From the NCBI RefSeq assembly GCF_036053395.1, contig NZ_CP107942.1:6466501-6530500 (forward strand): 64,000 bases of DNA. The letters run 5' to 3'. The stretch is from Actinoplanes sp. NBC_00393. GTDB taxonomy: Bacteria; Actinomycetota; Actinomycetes; Mycobacteriales; Micromonosporaceae. The first letter of the stretch is position 1; the number at the start of each line of letters is the position of its first letter. Of the stretch, positions 7,653-16,024 are shown piece by piece. The position numbers and the translations under genes were made by a program. Below the pieces are notes generated by a model, which did no database searches, had not been told where the DNA came from, and saw only the letters and a program-made list of their open reading frames with translations.

Positions 7653-8495
7653 ATGAACGGACTGGCTGTCGCCTGCCGGCGAGTGGTACATATCTACCGC
7701 GCCGAGGCCGGCGACGTGGTCGCCCTCGCCGGCGTCGACCTCTCCATCGCGCCCGGCGAGACGCTCGCCCTGGTCGGCCCGTCCGGCTCCGGCAAATCCA
7801 CGCTGATCGCCCTGCTCGCCGGCCTGATGCGGCCGTCCGCCGGCCGGATCAACGTCGGCACCTACGACATGGGCAAACTCTCCGACGGCGAGATCTCCCG
7901 GCTGCGTGGCACCGAGATCGGCGTGGTCCTGCAGGGTGCCGCGCGCAACCTGCTGCCGTACGCCTCGCTGCACCGCAACATCTGGCTGGCGCAGCGCCGC
8001 GCCGCACACACTCGCGGCATCAAACTCGACGACCCGGACCGCATCCTCGACCTGGTCGGCCTCCCCGGCCAGGGCCGCCGCCGGCTCGCCGACCTCACCC
8101 CCGGCGGCCGCCAGCGCGCCGCCCTCGCGGTCGGCATCGCCGCAGGTCCCGGCCTCCTGCTGGTCGACGAGCCGACCAGCCGGCTGGACACCGCGGGCCG
8201 CGACGAGGTGCTCGACGCGCTCGAAACGGTGAACGAGGAACGCCACACCACGATCGTGGTGGTCACGCACGACAACGAGGTGGGCGCCCGGCTGGGCCGC
8301 GCGGTCACCATCCGCGACGGCCGCGTCGGCGCCGAGGGGCGCGACGGGCAGGATTTCGCGGTGGTCGCCGGGGACGGCACGGTCCAGCTGCCGCCGGACG
8401 TGCTCGGTTCCTACCCGCCGGGCACCCTGTTCACGGTGCAGCACGTGGACGGCGAGGTCACTCTGGTGCCGGGAGGAGCAGAAACCCCGGTCTGA
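7653..8495 (+). CDS. ABC transporter ATP-binding protein (MacB/LolD type), degenerate signature
   Basis: A 280-residue nucleotide-binding subunit of the type that partners FtsX-like permeases. Walker A GPSGSGKST, Q-loop VVLQGAARNL, Walker B GLLLVDEPTSRLD and H-loop VVTHD are intact. The signature is LTPGGRQR instead of LSGGQQQR, which could weaken ATP hydrolysis at one site. The C-terminal 60 residues after the H-loop form an extra small domain ending in VTLVPGG. I place the start at the ATG reading MNGLAV rather than the earlier in-frame one at 7635. Its likely partners are the four permeases at 9978-22074, though it is on the opposite strand. Confidence 0.88.
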   Translation: MNGLAVACRRVVHIYRAEAGDVVALAGVDLSIAPGETLALVGPSGSGKSTLIALLAGLMRPSAGRINVGTYDMGKLSDGEISRLRGTEIGVVLQGAARNLLPYASLHRNIWLAQRRAAHTRGIKLDDPDRILDLVGLPGQGRRRLADLTPGGRQRAALAVGIAAGPGLLLVDEPTSRLDTAGRDEVLDALETVNEERHTTIVVVTHDNEVGARLGRAVTIRDGRVGAEGRDGQDFAVVAGDGTVQLPPDVLGSYPPGTLFTVQHVDGEVTLVPGGAETPV

Positions 8496-8498
8496 GTA

Positions 8499-8526
8499 CG
8501 GGACAAGCCCGTCCCGCCGCATTTTC
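8499..8526 (+). terminator. Hairpin after the ABC ATPase gene, possible terminator
   Basis: Four bases after the stop, CGGGAC (8499-8504) pairs with GTCCCG (8511-8516), followed by CCGCATTTT. The stem is short but the T run follows closely. An 18-bp perfect palindrome, GCCCGGCGGCCGCCGGGC, lies further down at 8570-8587. Confidence 0.5.
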
Positions 8527-8650
8527 ACCGTCCCCTGAGCACCGCGCGGCCCGGGTGCCACTCAAGGCCGCCCGGCGGCCGCCGGGCCCATGCAGGCTTT
8601 CGCTCGGTGCCGGCTTTCCTACAGCCGTCCAGGCCGCACGCCCCCACTGG

Positions 8651-9073
8651 GCTGACGCCCAGTGCTGCTTCGCGCGCTTCAAAGCGACACTCACGGTCAG
8701 CCGGACAGAGCAGCTGACGCCCAGCGCTGCCTCCCACGCTTCAAAGCGACACTCACGGTCAGCCGGACAGACCAGCTGACGCCCAGCGCTGCCTCCCGCG
8801 CATCAAAGCGACACTCACGGTCAGCCGGACAGACCAGCTGACGCCCAGCGCTGCCTCCCACGCTTCAAAGCGACACTCACGGTCAGCCGGACAGACCAGC
8901 TGACGCCCAGCGCTGCCTCCCGCGCATCAAAGCAACACTCACGGTCAGCCGGACTGGACGGCTGACGCCCAGTGCTGCTTCGCGCGCTGCGAAGGGACAC
9001 TCACGGTCAGCTGGGTGGGTCGGCTGACGGTCAGTGCTGTCTCCCAGGCTGGGAGGCAGCAGTGGCGGTCAGC
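8651..9073. repeat. Palindromic 51-nt repeat array 2 (seven copies, 62-nt period)
   Basis: Seven 51-nt units start at 8651, 8713, 8775, 8837, 8899, 8961 and 9023, each exactly 62 apart, and all run GCTGAC...GTCAGC. Linkers are 11 nt, mostly CGGACAGACCA. The last unit is the best palindrome: 23 of its 25 opposed base positions can pair, two as G-U. The middle copies pair less well but keep the outer stem. It is the same element as at 1871-2045. It fills the gap between two convergent ABC ATPase genes and has no plausible coding frame. Confidence 0.88.
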
Positions 9074-9110
9074 TGGAGGGCTACGGGCGGGCCTGGAGGG
9101 CTACGGGCGG
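9071..9110. repeat. 20-nt tandem duplication including a stop codon
   Basis: The sequence CTGGAGGGCTACGGGCGGGC occurs twice in a row. The copy further from the repeat array contains the TAG stop codon (9101-9103, read on the minus strand) and last codons of the ABC ATPase gene; the other copy lies just past the stop and abuts the last palindromic unit. Confidence 0.85.
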
Positions 9111-9754
9111 GCCCAGACGGCTTCGCCGTCGGCGAGGTGCAGTTCGCGGTCGCAGGTGGCAGCGGCCTCCGGGTCGTGGGTGGCGAGTACGACGGCGGCG
9201 CCGCGGGTGGCCTCGGCGCGGAGCAGCTCCAGGACGCGCTGGCGGTTGGCCGCGTCCAGTTCGCTGGTCACCTCGTCGGCGAGCACCACGTTGCCGTGCA
9301 GGGCGATCCCGCGGGCGATCGCCGTACGCTGCTGCTGGCCGCCGGAGAGCTCGTCGATCAACTGGTTGGCCTGGCCGGAGAGGCCGAGGGCGTCCAGCGC
9401 CTCGGCGGTCCGCCGGCGGGCGTCGGCCGGCGAACCACCGGTGGCGATCACCGCGACCGCGATGTTCTCGGCCGCGGTGAGGATCGCGGCCAGCCCGTTG
9501 TCCTGCGGGATCAGTACGACGCCCTGGGCGACCGCACGATCCCGGTCCCCCACCGGCTCGCCGTCGACCGCGACCGTCCCGATGCGCGGCGGCAGCATCC
9601 CGGCCATCGCGCTGAGCAGGGTGGTCTTGCCCGCGCCCGAGGTGCCGGTGACCGCGAGCAGCTCACCCGGCCGGGCCGTCACCGTGATCCCGCGCAGCAC
9701 CGGCTCGTTCCCCGCGTATGCCAGGTCGGCCCCGTCCAACGTCAGCGTCCGCAT
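9101..9754 (-). CDS. ABC transporter ATP-binding protein (MacB/LolD type)
   Basis: A 217-residue ATPase with all motifs canonical: Walker A GTSGAGKTT, Q-loop LIPQDNGL, signature LSGGQQQR, Walker B VVLADEVTSELD and H-loop ATHD. The ATG at 9754 is preceded by GAGGAG at good spacing, which decides the start over a GTG two codons earlier. It lies downstream of, and on the same strand as, the permease gene ending at 9978, so it is probably the last gene of the permease operon and powers one or both permease pairs. The 223-nt gap before it is filled by a 39-40-nt tandem repeat. Confidence 0.92.
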   Translation of the reverse strand: MRTLTLDGADLAYAGNEPVLRGITVTARPGELLAVTGTSGAGKTTLLSAMAGMLPPRIGTVAVDGEPVGDRDRAVAQGVVLIPQDNGLAAILTAAENIAVAVIATGGSPADARRRTAEALDALGLSGQANQLIDELSGGQQQRTAIARGIALHGNVVLADEVTSELDAANRQRVLELLRAEATRGAAVVLATHDPEAAATCDRELHLADGEAVWARP

Positions 9755-9780
9755 CGCCACTCCTCAATGTTGCCCGGAAT

Positions 9781-9977
9781 CTATCTGATCGCCCGGCGGT
9801 GCAGGGCCCGGCGCCACGTCTTACTGACCGCCCGGCGGCGCAGGACCCGAGCGCCGCGCTTGTCTGACCGCCCGGCGGCGCAGGACCGAGCGCCGCGCTT
9901 GTCTGACCGCCCGCCGTCACAGGCCCGAGCGCCATGCTTATATGACCGCCCGCCGTCGCAGGGCCCGGGCGCCACGC
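9781..9977. repeat. 39-40-nt tandem repeat derived from the 3' end of the permease gene
   Basis: Copies of CTGACCGCCCGGCGGCGCAG-type units begin at about 9786, 9825, 9865, 9904 and 9943. The next one, at 9983, is the coding end of the permease gene itself (encoding the final RRRAVR and the stop at 9978-9980). The non-coding copies are thus decayed multiplications of the gene's last 40 nt. They occupy the space between permease and ATPase genes inside a presumed operon. Confidence 0.82.
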
Positions 9978-12900
9978 CTATCTGACCGCCCGCCGACGTA
10001 GAGCCCGGTCGCCGGCGAGGGCTGCGCCCAGGTACAGCAGCAGGACGGCGGTGCCCACGCCGAGCAGGACCGGCAGCCGGGGCAGGCCGGGCAGCGGCAG
10101 GTCGGGCGGTTTCAAGCCGGACAGGGGCAGCGCCCACCCGGTGAGCAGCCAGCCCGCCACCCCGGCCAGCAGGCCCACGAGCGCCGCGATGATCACCAGC
10201 ACCGGGTACGTCCAGAAGGTGGCCTGCGCGGCCTGGCCCGGCCGTAGTCCCTGGGCCCGCAGCACCGCCAGATCTTCGGCGCGCCGGGCCCGGTGCACCC
10301 CGATGGTCAGCACCAGCGCCCCGGCGCCGAGCAGGACGGTGAGCACGCCGGCCAGCACGTGGAACCAGAGGGCGACGGCCGGTCCCTGCCGGTCCAGCCG
10401 GGCCCGGACCTGCCCGGCCGAGGTGTCGGCGATGACCGTGAGCCCCTGCTCACCGAGCCGTTCGACGATGTCGGCGGGGGCCGCCGAGTTGAGCCACACC
10501 TGCGGTTGCTGGGCCCGCGCCTCGTCCACCGAGAGCCGGTCGGCGAGTTCCAGGTCGACCAGGGTGCCGGTGCGGCCGAGGGCGGGCACGGCGGGCAGTT
10601 CGGCGACCGCGGTGACCGGCACCGCGTCGCCGCCCAGGCTGGTGATCACCCCGGCGTCGGGCATCGTCCCCGCGTACGCCATCGGCACCGGCGTCGGTGT
10701 GCTCACCGGCCGGAGCCACGCGGCGCCGCCGGAGCCGGAGGCGACCGCGACGTCGAAGGTGAGACCGTCCTTCGCGGCGGCGGCGGCGGCGAGCCGGCCG
10801 CGCTGCGACGCCCACCAGCGGGACGGGTCGGTGACCCGGATCGGGGCGGCGTCCCCGGCCGGTTCGGCGGCGCGCACCTCGTGGATCACCACCTGACCGG
10901 TGACCTCGGAAGTCGACCCGCCGACGATCCCGATCCCGCTGACCCGGCAGCCTTCCACGCAGATCGCCGACCGCTGCCGGTAGTCCCGGGTGCCCGCGCT
11001 GATCTCGCCGAACTCCACGATGCGCTCGCCCAGGCCGGTCAGCGACGACACCGCGAGGATGAGCCGCAGTTCCACGTCGGACCCGGTGTCGCCCCTCGTC
11101 ACCCGGATCACGACGTCCTCGCCGGTGAACTCCGGCCGCTCGGGGGCCGTGAAGCGCAGTCGCTCGCTGACCCGGCCGGCGTCCGGCGCGTCGCGCGGCC
11201 AGGACGCCACCGCGGCGAGCCGGGGCGAGTCCACGGCCAGGCCGGCCAGCGGGCGGGGACCGCCGCTGTACAGCTGGCTCACCGCCATGGCGTAGGCGCC
11301 CTGCGGGTCGACCGCACGGACCGCGTCGAGCAGCCGGCGGCGGGGCACCGCCTCGAGGGTGAGCACCCGGTCGGCGCCGGTGCCGAGCTCCGCCTGGACG
11401 GCCCGGCCGCGGGCGGCGGTGTCCACCGCGCAGACCGCGTACCCGGCGACCGCGGCGGTGGCGGCCAGCAGCGCGAAGAGCCGGATCGCACCGGGGCGGC
11501 GGGAGAGCTGGAGGCCGGCGAGCGCGACTCCCAGCCGGCCGCGGTGCAGGGCGCGGACCGCGTACCGGCTGACGAGGGGCAGCAGGGCGTGGCCGATCAG
11601 CAGTGTGGTCGCCAGCATGAGCAGGGCGGGCGCGAACATGCCGACGCCGGTGAGCGAGCCGTCGGAGAGGATCAGCTGGCCGCCCGCGACGACGGCCAGG
11701 ACCACCACGACCGCCTCGGTGGCCTGCAGCCGGCGTCGCTCGGGCCGGGTCCGCCGCAGAAGGGTGGTGACTGGGCTGAACAGCTGCCGGCGCAGGGCGG
11801 CGACCGCGGCGAGGAGGGCGGCCGCGGCGGCAATCGGCGCATACCGCAGGGAGGTCCAGCCGGCGTCGGCGCCGACGCCCGGGAACAGGCTCGCCGCCAC
11901 CGCGTTCACCATCAGCTGCCCGGCGAGGCAGCCGGCCAGGGCCCCGGCCAGCACCGCGGCGAGGCTCTCCCCGGTCGCCAGCCACCAGCGGGTCCACCAG
12001 CGGGTCCCGCGCAGGGCGACGACGGCCAGCTCGCTCTGCCGAGCCTCGGCGCCGTGGCCGACGGTCAGGTAGATGCTGAAGCAGGCGAGCAGCACCAACG
12101 GCACGGCCAGGACCGGGACCAGCAGCCGGGCCTCGTCGCGGCCCTCCTCGATGCGCTGGAACAGGTGCGGCATGCCGGTGGTGATCTGGATGGCGCCGAC
12201 CTCGCGGGACACCTCCTCCACCCGGGTCAGGTCGGCCCGCACGTCGTCGAGCCGGTCGATGTCGAAGGTGCCCGGCGCGGCGATGCCGTCGATCGCCATC
12301 ATCGTGACGGTCTGCTTCATCGCGGGCAGGGTGATCGAGTTGGTGAAGACCGGCTCGCCGGGCCCGACGTCCGGGCCGCTGATGAAGTAACCGTGCGTCC
12401 CCCAGTAGGCGCCGGCGGGCTCGACCGGCTGGTAGATCCCGACCACCGTCAGGCTCTTGGCGGCAGCGGCTGCCTCCCACTTGGGGATCGGGTCGTCGTT
12501 GAGCCGGGCGCCGCTCAGCCGGATCCCGTCGCCGGCGGTCAGGCCCAGCCGTTTCGCGGTCTGCTCGCCGAGCAGCACATCGCCCTCGCCGGCCAGGCAG
12601 CGCCCCGCGACGACCCGGACGTGAGCGCAGACGTCCTGGCGGAAGACCAGCCGGGACGCGAAGATGTTGGTCCGTTCCAGGCCGACTGTCGCCATCTCGG
12701 TCGAGTACACGTACGAGAAGCCGTCCATGTCGATCAGCGCCCGGCCGACGTCGGTGAAGTCGATCGACGTGCCACCGGCCATCTCCTCGGCCTCGGCGTC
12801 CCGGGCGCCGCGCACCACGAGGCTCAGCTCGCTGGGCGCCGCGGTGGCGATCTGGCCGGCGGCGATCGCCCGGTCGGCGGCGAGCAGGTAGGCCGGGGCG

Positions 12901-13001
12901 GCCACGGCGGAGGCCACCGCGAGCATCGCCAGCAGGGCCAGCGTGATGGCCTGCCCGCGCCGGGACCAGAGCATCGCCAGGGCGAGAGCGAGGGAGGTCA
13001 T
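9978..13001 (-). CDS. Giant FtsX-like ABC permease A (paralogue of 16025-19093)
   Basis: A 1007-residue permease with about ten membrane helices: one at the N-terminus (RRGQAITLALLAMLAVASAV), a first large extracytoplasmic domain, a central cluster of helices from about residue 260 to 500, a second large outer domain, and three C-terminal helices, i.e. two FtsX cores. The outer domains carry paired cysteines (DVCAHVRVVAGRCLAG; ICVEGCRVSG). The ATG overlaps the stop of the preceding permease by four bases (12998-13001), showing translational coupling. The sequence is very close to the gene at 16025-19093, so the two arose by duplication. MacB/LolCE-like permeases transmit ATP-driven movement to outer domains, typically to export or extract lipids or peptides; the substrate is unknown. 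Confidence 0.88.
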   Translation of the reverse strand: MTSLALALAMLWSRRGQAITLALLAMLAVASAVAAPAYLLAADRAIAAGQIATAAPSELSLVVRGARDAEAEEMAGGTSIDFTDVGRALIDMDGFSYVYSTEMATVGLERTNIFASRLVFRQDVCAHVRVVAGRCLAGEGDVLLGEQTAKRLGLTAGDGIRLSGARLNDDPIPKWEAAAAAKSLTVVGIYQPVEPAGAYWGTHGYFISGPDVGPGEPVFTNSITLPAMKQTVTMMAIDGIAAPGTFDIDRLDDVRADLTRVEEVSREVGAIQITTGMPHLFQRIEEGRDEARLLVPVLAVPLVLLACFSIYLTVGHGAEARQSELAVVALRGTRWWTRWWLATGESLAAVLAGALAGCLAGQLMVNAVAASLFPGVGADAGWTSLRYAPIAAAAALLAAVAALRRQLFSPVTTLLRRTRPERRRLQATEAVVVVLAVVAGGQLILSDGSLTGVGMFAPALLMLATTLLIGHALLPLVSRYAVRALHRGRLGVALAGLQLSRRPGAIRLFALLAATAAVAGYAVCAVDTAARGRAVQAELGTGADRVLTLEAVPRRRLLDAVRAVDPQGAYAMAVSQLYSGGPRPLAGLAVDSPRLAAVASWPRDAPDAGRVSERLRFTAPERPEFTGEDVVIRVTRGDTGSDVELRLILAVSSLTGLGERIVEFGEISAGTRDYRQRSAICVEGCRVSGIGIVGGSTSEVTGQVVIHEVRAAEPAGDAAPIRVTDPSRWWASQRGRLAAAAAAKDGLTFDVAVASGSGGAAWLRPVSTPTPVPMAYAGTMPDAGVITSLGGDAVPVTAVAELPAVPALGRTGTLVDLELADRLSVDEARAQQPQVWLNSAAPADIVERLGEQGLTVIADTSAGQVRARLDRQGPAVALWFHVLAGVLTVLLGAGALVLTIGVHRARRAEDLAVLRAQGLRPGQAAQATFWTYPVLVIIAALVGLLAGVAGWLLTGWALPLSGLKPPDLPLPGLPRLPVLLGVGTAVLLLYLGAALAGDRALRRRAVR

Positions 13002-16000
13002 CGGCCGGTCTCCCGCAGGGAGCGGATCATCGGCAGCAGGGACAGCCAGCCGACCAGGCCGACCAGGAGGAACGCGGCGAGGGTCGCGACGAGCACGGCG
13101 ACCGGCGGCAGCGCGGACGGCGCCGCGAGCACCTGCCACCCGTCGGTGAACGCCGGGACCGCGCTGCCGGTGAGACCGGCGGCCAGCACCGTGGCCAGCA
13201 GACCGCAGAGCAGCCCGGCGATGATCAAGGTGGCCGTACCCGCGTAGCCGGTGGCGACCGCGACCCGGACCGGCAGGCCCTGGAGCCGCAGCGCCGTCAG
13301 CCGTGCGCTGACCGAGCGCCGGTCGACCGCCGCGGCGACCGCGAGCACGGCGGCCGCCAGCAGCAGCGCCGCTGTCCCGGTCAGCAGCGCGAACCGGACC
13401 ACCGCCGCGGGCCCCTGCGCGCCGAGCCGGTCGGCCCGGTCGGTGACGGTCTCGTCGCCGGTCACCGTCAGCCCCGCCGCGGTCAGGTCGGCGACCAGGC
13501 CGGACCGGGCGCCGGGCGCCAGCCACACCTGGAACTCGCCCGCCGGCTCGGCCTCGGCGGCCAGTCGCCGGACGGCGTCCAGATCCACCATCAGGCCGCT
13601 GCGCCCGACCACCGGCAGGGCGGTCACCGTGCCGGTCAGCCGGACCGGTACGGGCGACCCGTACGCCTGAAGTGCCGGATCCTCGTAGTGCCAGTCGGCC
13701 ATCGCCGCCCCCGCCAGCACCACCGGCAGCGGAACGGGCGCGTCGGCCGCCCACGCCTCCCCGCTGATCTGCTTGAGATTGGTCGTGTTCTCGTCTCCCA
13801 CCAGGTGCAGCGCACCGTCCCCGGCAGTCACGTCCATGGCCGCACCGGCCGTGCCGGCCCGCCACCGGGCCACGTCGCCGAGCGCTGCACTGTCCAGCAC
13901 CGGCGCGTCCGACCCGGACTGGGTCACCTCCCGGACCGTCACCGCGGCACCGGCCGGTGGCGCCTTGGCCCGGCCGCTCTCGTCCGGCGGCGAGGTCACC
14001 TCCCACCGCACGATCCGGCAGCCGGGCGCGGCGTCGCAGCCGGTGAGCGGCGCGGCGACGGTCTGCGCCCCGGCCGCGAGAGTCCCGAACGCGGCGATGA
14101 CCCGGTTTCCGGTCGCTTCGTGCTGCAGCAGCAGGTTGAGGGCCACCGGCTCGGCCCCGTCGCGGCTGACCCGGGCGGTGAGCCGGTCGCCGGTGACCAC
14201 GGGTGGCGATGGTCGGGTGTCCGCGGCCATCGCCGCGGGCAGGGCCGCGACCGCACCGTACTCCGGCCGCCAGGTGGCCAGGGCGGCGAGCCGGGCGGTG
14301 TCGACCTCGAGGACCCGCTGGGCGATGTCGCGGCTCACCACGGCGGCCATCGCTTCCCGGCCGCCGGGGTCGGCCTGCCGGACCGCGTGCAGCAACGCCG
14401 TACGGTTAGCGCCCTCGACGGTGAGCACCCGCACCGCGCCCATCTCGGCCGCGCTGCGGTCGGCCCGCGCGGTCTGCTCGGCACGCCAGCCGGCGAAGGA
14501 CGTGATGAACAGCGCGACCGCCACCACGACCAGCATGAACACCCGGTCGGTGCCGGCCGAGCGGGAGATCTGCAGGGCGGTGAGGCCGAACCGCAGTCGT
14601 CCGGAGCGCAGCGCGGCGCCACCGGCCCGGCCCGCGGCCCGGCTCAGCACCCGGGCCACCAGCAGGGCGAGCGCCAGTGCAGCCAACGCCGAGGCGGCCG
14701 GTGCGAGGCCTTCCGCCGGACCACCGGCCCGGGCCTGATAGAGCACGGCGGCGGCGACCACGAGCAGCAGCACGTCGGCCAGGGCGGACCGCCAGTCGCC
14801 GCGCCCGGTCACCGCCCGCTGCAGCAGCGACGACACCGGGCGGGCGAGCACCACGGTCTCCACCACCGCCAGCACGATCATGCAGCCGAGGAGCAACGCG
14901 GCCACCGCGCCGGCCGACCAGACCAGGGCCTGCTGCCGGTCGGCGGTGACCGTCACCGGCCCGGTCAGCGCGACGGCCAGCAGATAGCCGGCCGCGGCCC
15001 CGATGACCACGCCGCACAGCAGCGGGATCAGGTGCTGACCCCACGCCAGCCGGAGCATGCCGGACCGGGCGACGCCACGCAGCTTGAGCAGGGCGGCGTC
15101 GGCCCGCCGGTCGCGCAGGGTGTACCACCCGGCGAGGCCGACGGCGAACCAGGTGAGCAGCAGCATCTGCACACCCGCGGTCAGCACGCCGCTGAGGATG
15201 GTCGACCGGTCCCGGGCGATGGTCTCCAGCAGGGGCCGGGCCGCGGTGGCGAACCGGAGCTGGTTGGTCCCGAGCCGGGCGTCCGCCTGGGCCAGCTCAC
15301 CGGCCAGGTCGTAGCCACCGTCACCACGGATCAGCGCCGCCGGGAGCTCGCCGTCGTAGGCCGCCGTGATGCCCCACAGCTGCCGGGCGGTGAATGTGTC
15401 CACCGGGGTGAAAGCCGGGGACAGCCCGGACTCGGCCCGGAAGTGGGTGGCGCTCCAATACACCCCCGCGGGGTCGGCCAGGGTGTAGCTCGCGACGACC
15501 CGCGCCATCAGCGGCACGTTGAAGTTGGAGCTGCGCATCTCCACGGTGTCGCCCGGCGCCAGCCCGAGGCGGGTGGCGGCCTCCTGGCTGATCGCCACCT
15601 CACCGGAGCGGGCGGGGCACCGGCCCTCCAGCCGGACGCGGTCGCAGAACCCTTCCCGGTACGCCATCGGCATGGCCAGTGTGTTCGCCCCCTGCCGCAC
15701 GGTCAGCGGCACGGTCAGCCCGACGACCGGCTCGCGCAGCTCGACCCGGAGCCCGGCTCGCACCCCGGTGGCGAACCGGTCCAGCGCGGCCTGCGGTTTG
15801 CCCTGCGTGTCGATGCTCTGCCGGACCGTCACCACACGCTCGGTGGACTCCGCACCGGCCAGGTTGGTGCCGGCGGCGCGCCCGGCCGCGGCAAAGCCAT
15901 ACCACGGGCCGGCGGCGACGATCGCGGTGGCGAGCGCGGCCAGCACGAGGATCGTCAGCACCTGCGCGGTCCGCGCCCGGACCGCGCCGAGGACGAGCGC

Positions 16001-16006
16001 GAACAT
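12998..16006 (-). CDS. Giant FtsX-like ABC permease B (paralogue of 19090-22074)
   Basis: A 1002-residue permease with an N-terminal helix (VLTILVLAALATAIVAAG), an outer domain with FCDRVRLEGRCP and the family stretch GEVAISQEAATRLGL, a central helix cluster (about residues 265-515), a second outer domain with CDAAPGCRIVRWE, and three C-terminal helices. It pairs with permease A by the 4-nt ATGA overlap and starts 18 nt after the stop of permease C, so all four lie in one run. The N-terminus MFALVLGAVRARTAQ is nearly identical to that of the 19090-22074 protein. Together with A it would make a heterodimeric permease. Confidence 0.88.
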   Translation of the reverse strand: MFALVLGAVRARTAQVLTILVLAALATAIVAAGPWYGFAAAGRAAGTNLAGAESTERVVTVRQSIDTQGKPQAALDRFATGVRAGLRVELREPVVGLTVPLTVRQGANTLAMPMAYREGFCDRVRLEGRCPARSGEVAISQEAATRLGLAPGDTVEMRSSNFNVPLMARVVASYTLADPAGVYWSATHFRAESGLSPAFTPVDTFTARQLWGITAAYDGELPAALIRGDGGYDLAGELAQADARLGTNQLRFATAARPLLETIARDRSTILSGVLTAGVQMLLLTWFAVGLAGWYTLRDRRADAALLKLRGVARSGMLRLAWGQHLIPLLCGVVIGAAAGYLLAVALTGPVTVTADRQQALVWSAGAVAALLLGCMIVLAVVETVVLARPVSSLLQRAVTGRGDWRSALADVLLLVVAAAVLYQARAGGPAEGLAPAASALAALALALLVARVLSRAAGRAGGAALRSGRLRFGLTALQISRSAGTDRVFMLVVVAVALFITSFAGWRAEQTARADRSAAEMGAVRVLTVEGANRTALLHAVRQADPGGREAMAAVVSRDIAQRVLEVDTARLAALATWRPEYGAVAALPAAMAADTRPSPPVVTGDRLTARVSRDGAEPVALNLLLQHEATGNRVIAAFGTLAAGAQTVAAPLTGCDAAPGCRIVRWEVTSPPDESGRAKAPPAGAAVTVREVTQSGSDAPVLDSAALGDVARWRAGTAGAAMDVTAGDGALHLVGDENTTNLKQISGEAWAADAPVPLPVVLAGAAMADWHYEDPALQAYGSPVPVRLTGTVTALPVVGRSGLMVDLDAVRRLAAEAEPAGEFQVWLAPGARSGLVADLTAAGLTVTGDETVTDRADRLGAQGPAAVVRFALLTGTAALLLAAAVLAVAAAVDRRSVSARLTALRLQGLPVRVAVATGYAGTATLIIAGLLCGLLATVLAAGLTGSAVPAFTDGWQVLAAPSALPPVAVLVATLAAFLLVGLVGWLSLLPMIRSLRETGR

Positions 16007-16024
16007 TCCCGGGACGTTACGCGA

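Noticed and set aside
1871..9073. The two arrays of regularly spaced repeats as CRISPR
   Set aside because: The conserved part is 51 nt and palindromic while the spacers are only 11 nt and nearly identical to each other; no cas genes are present.
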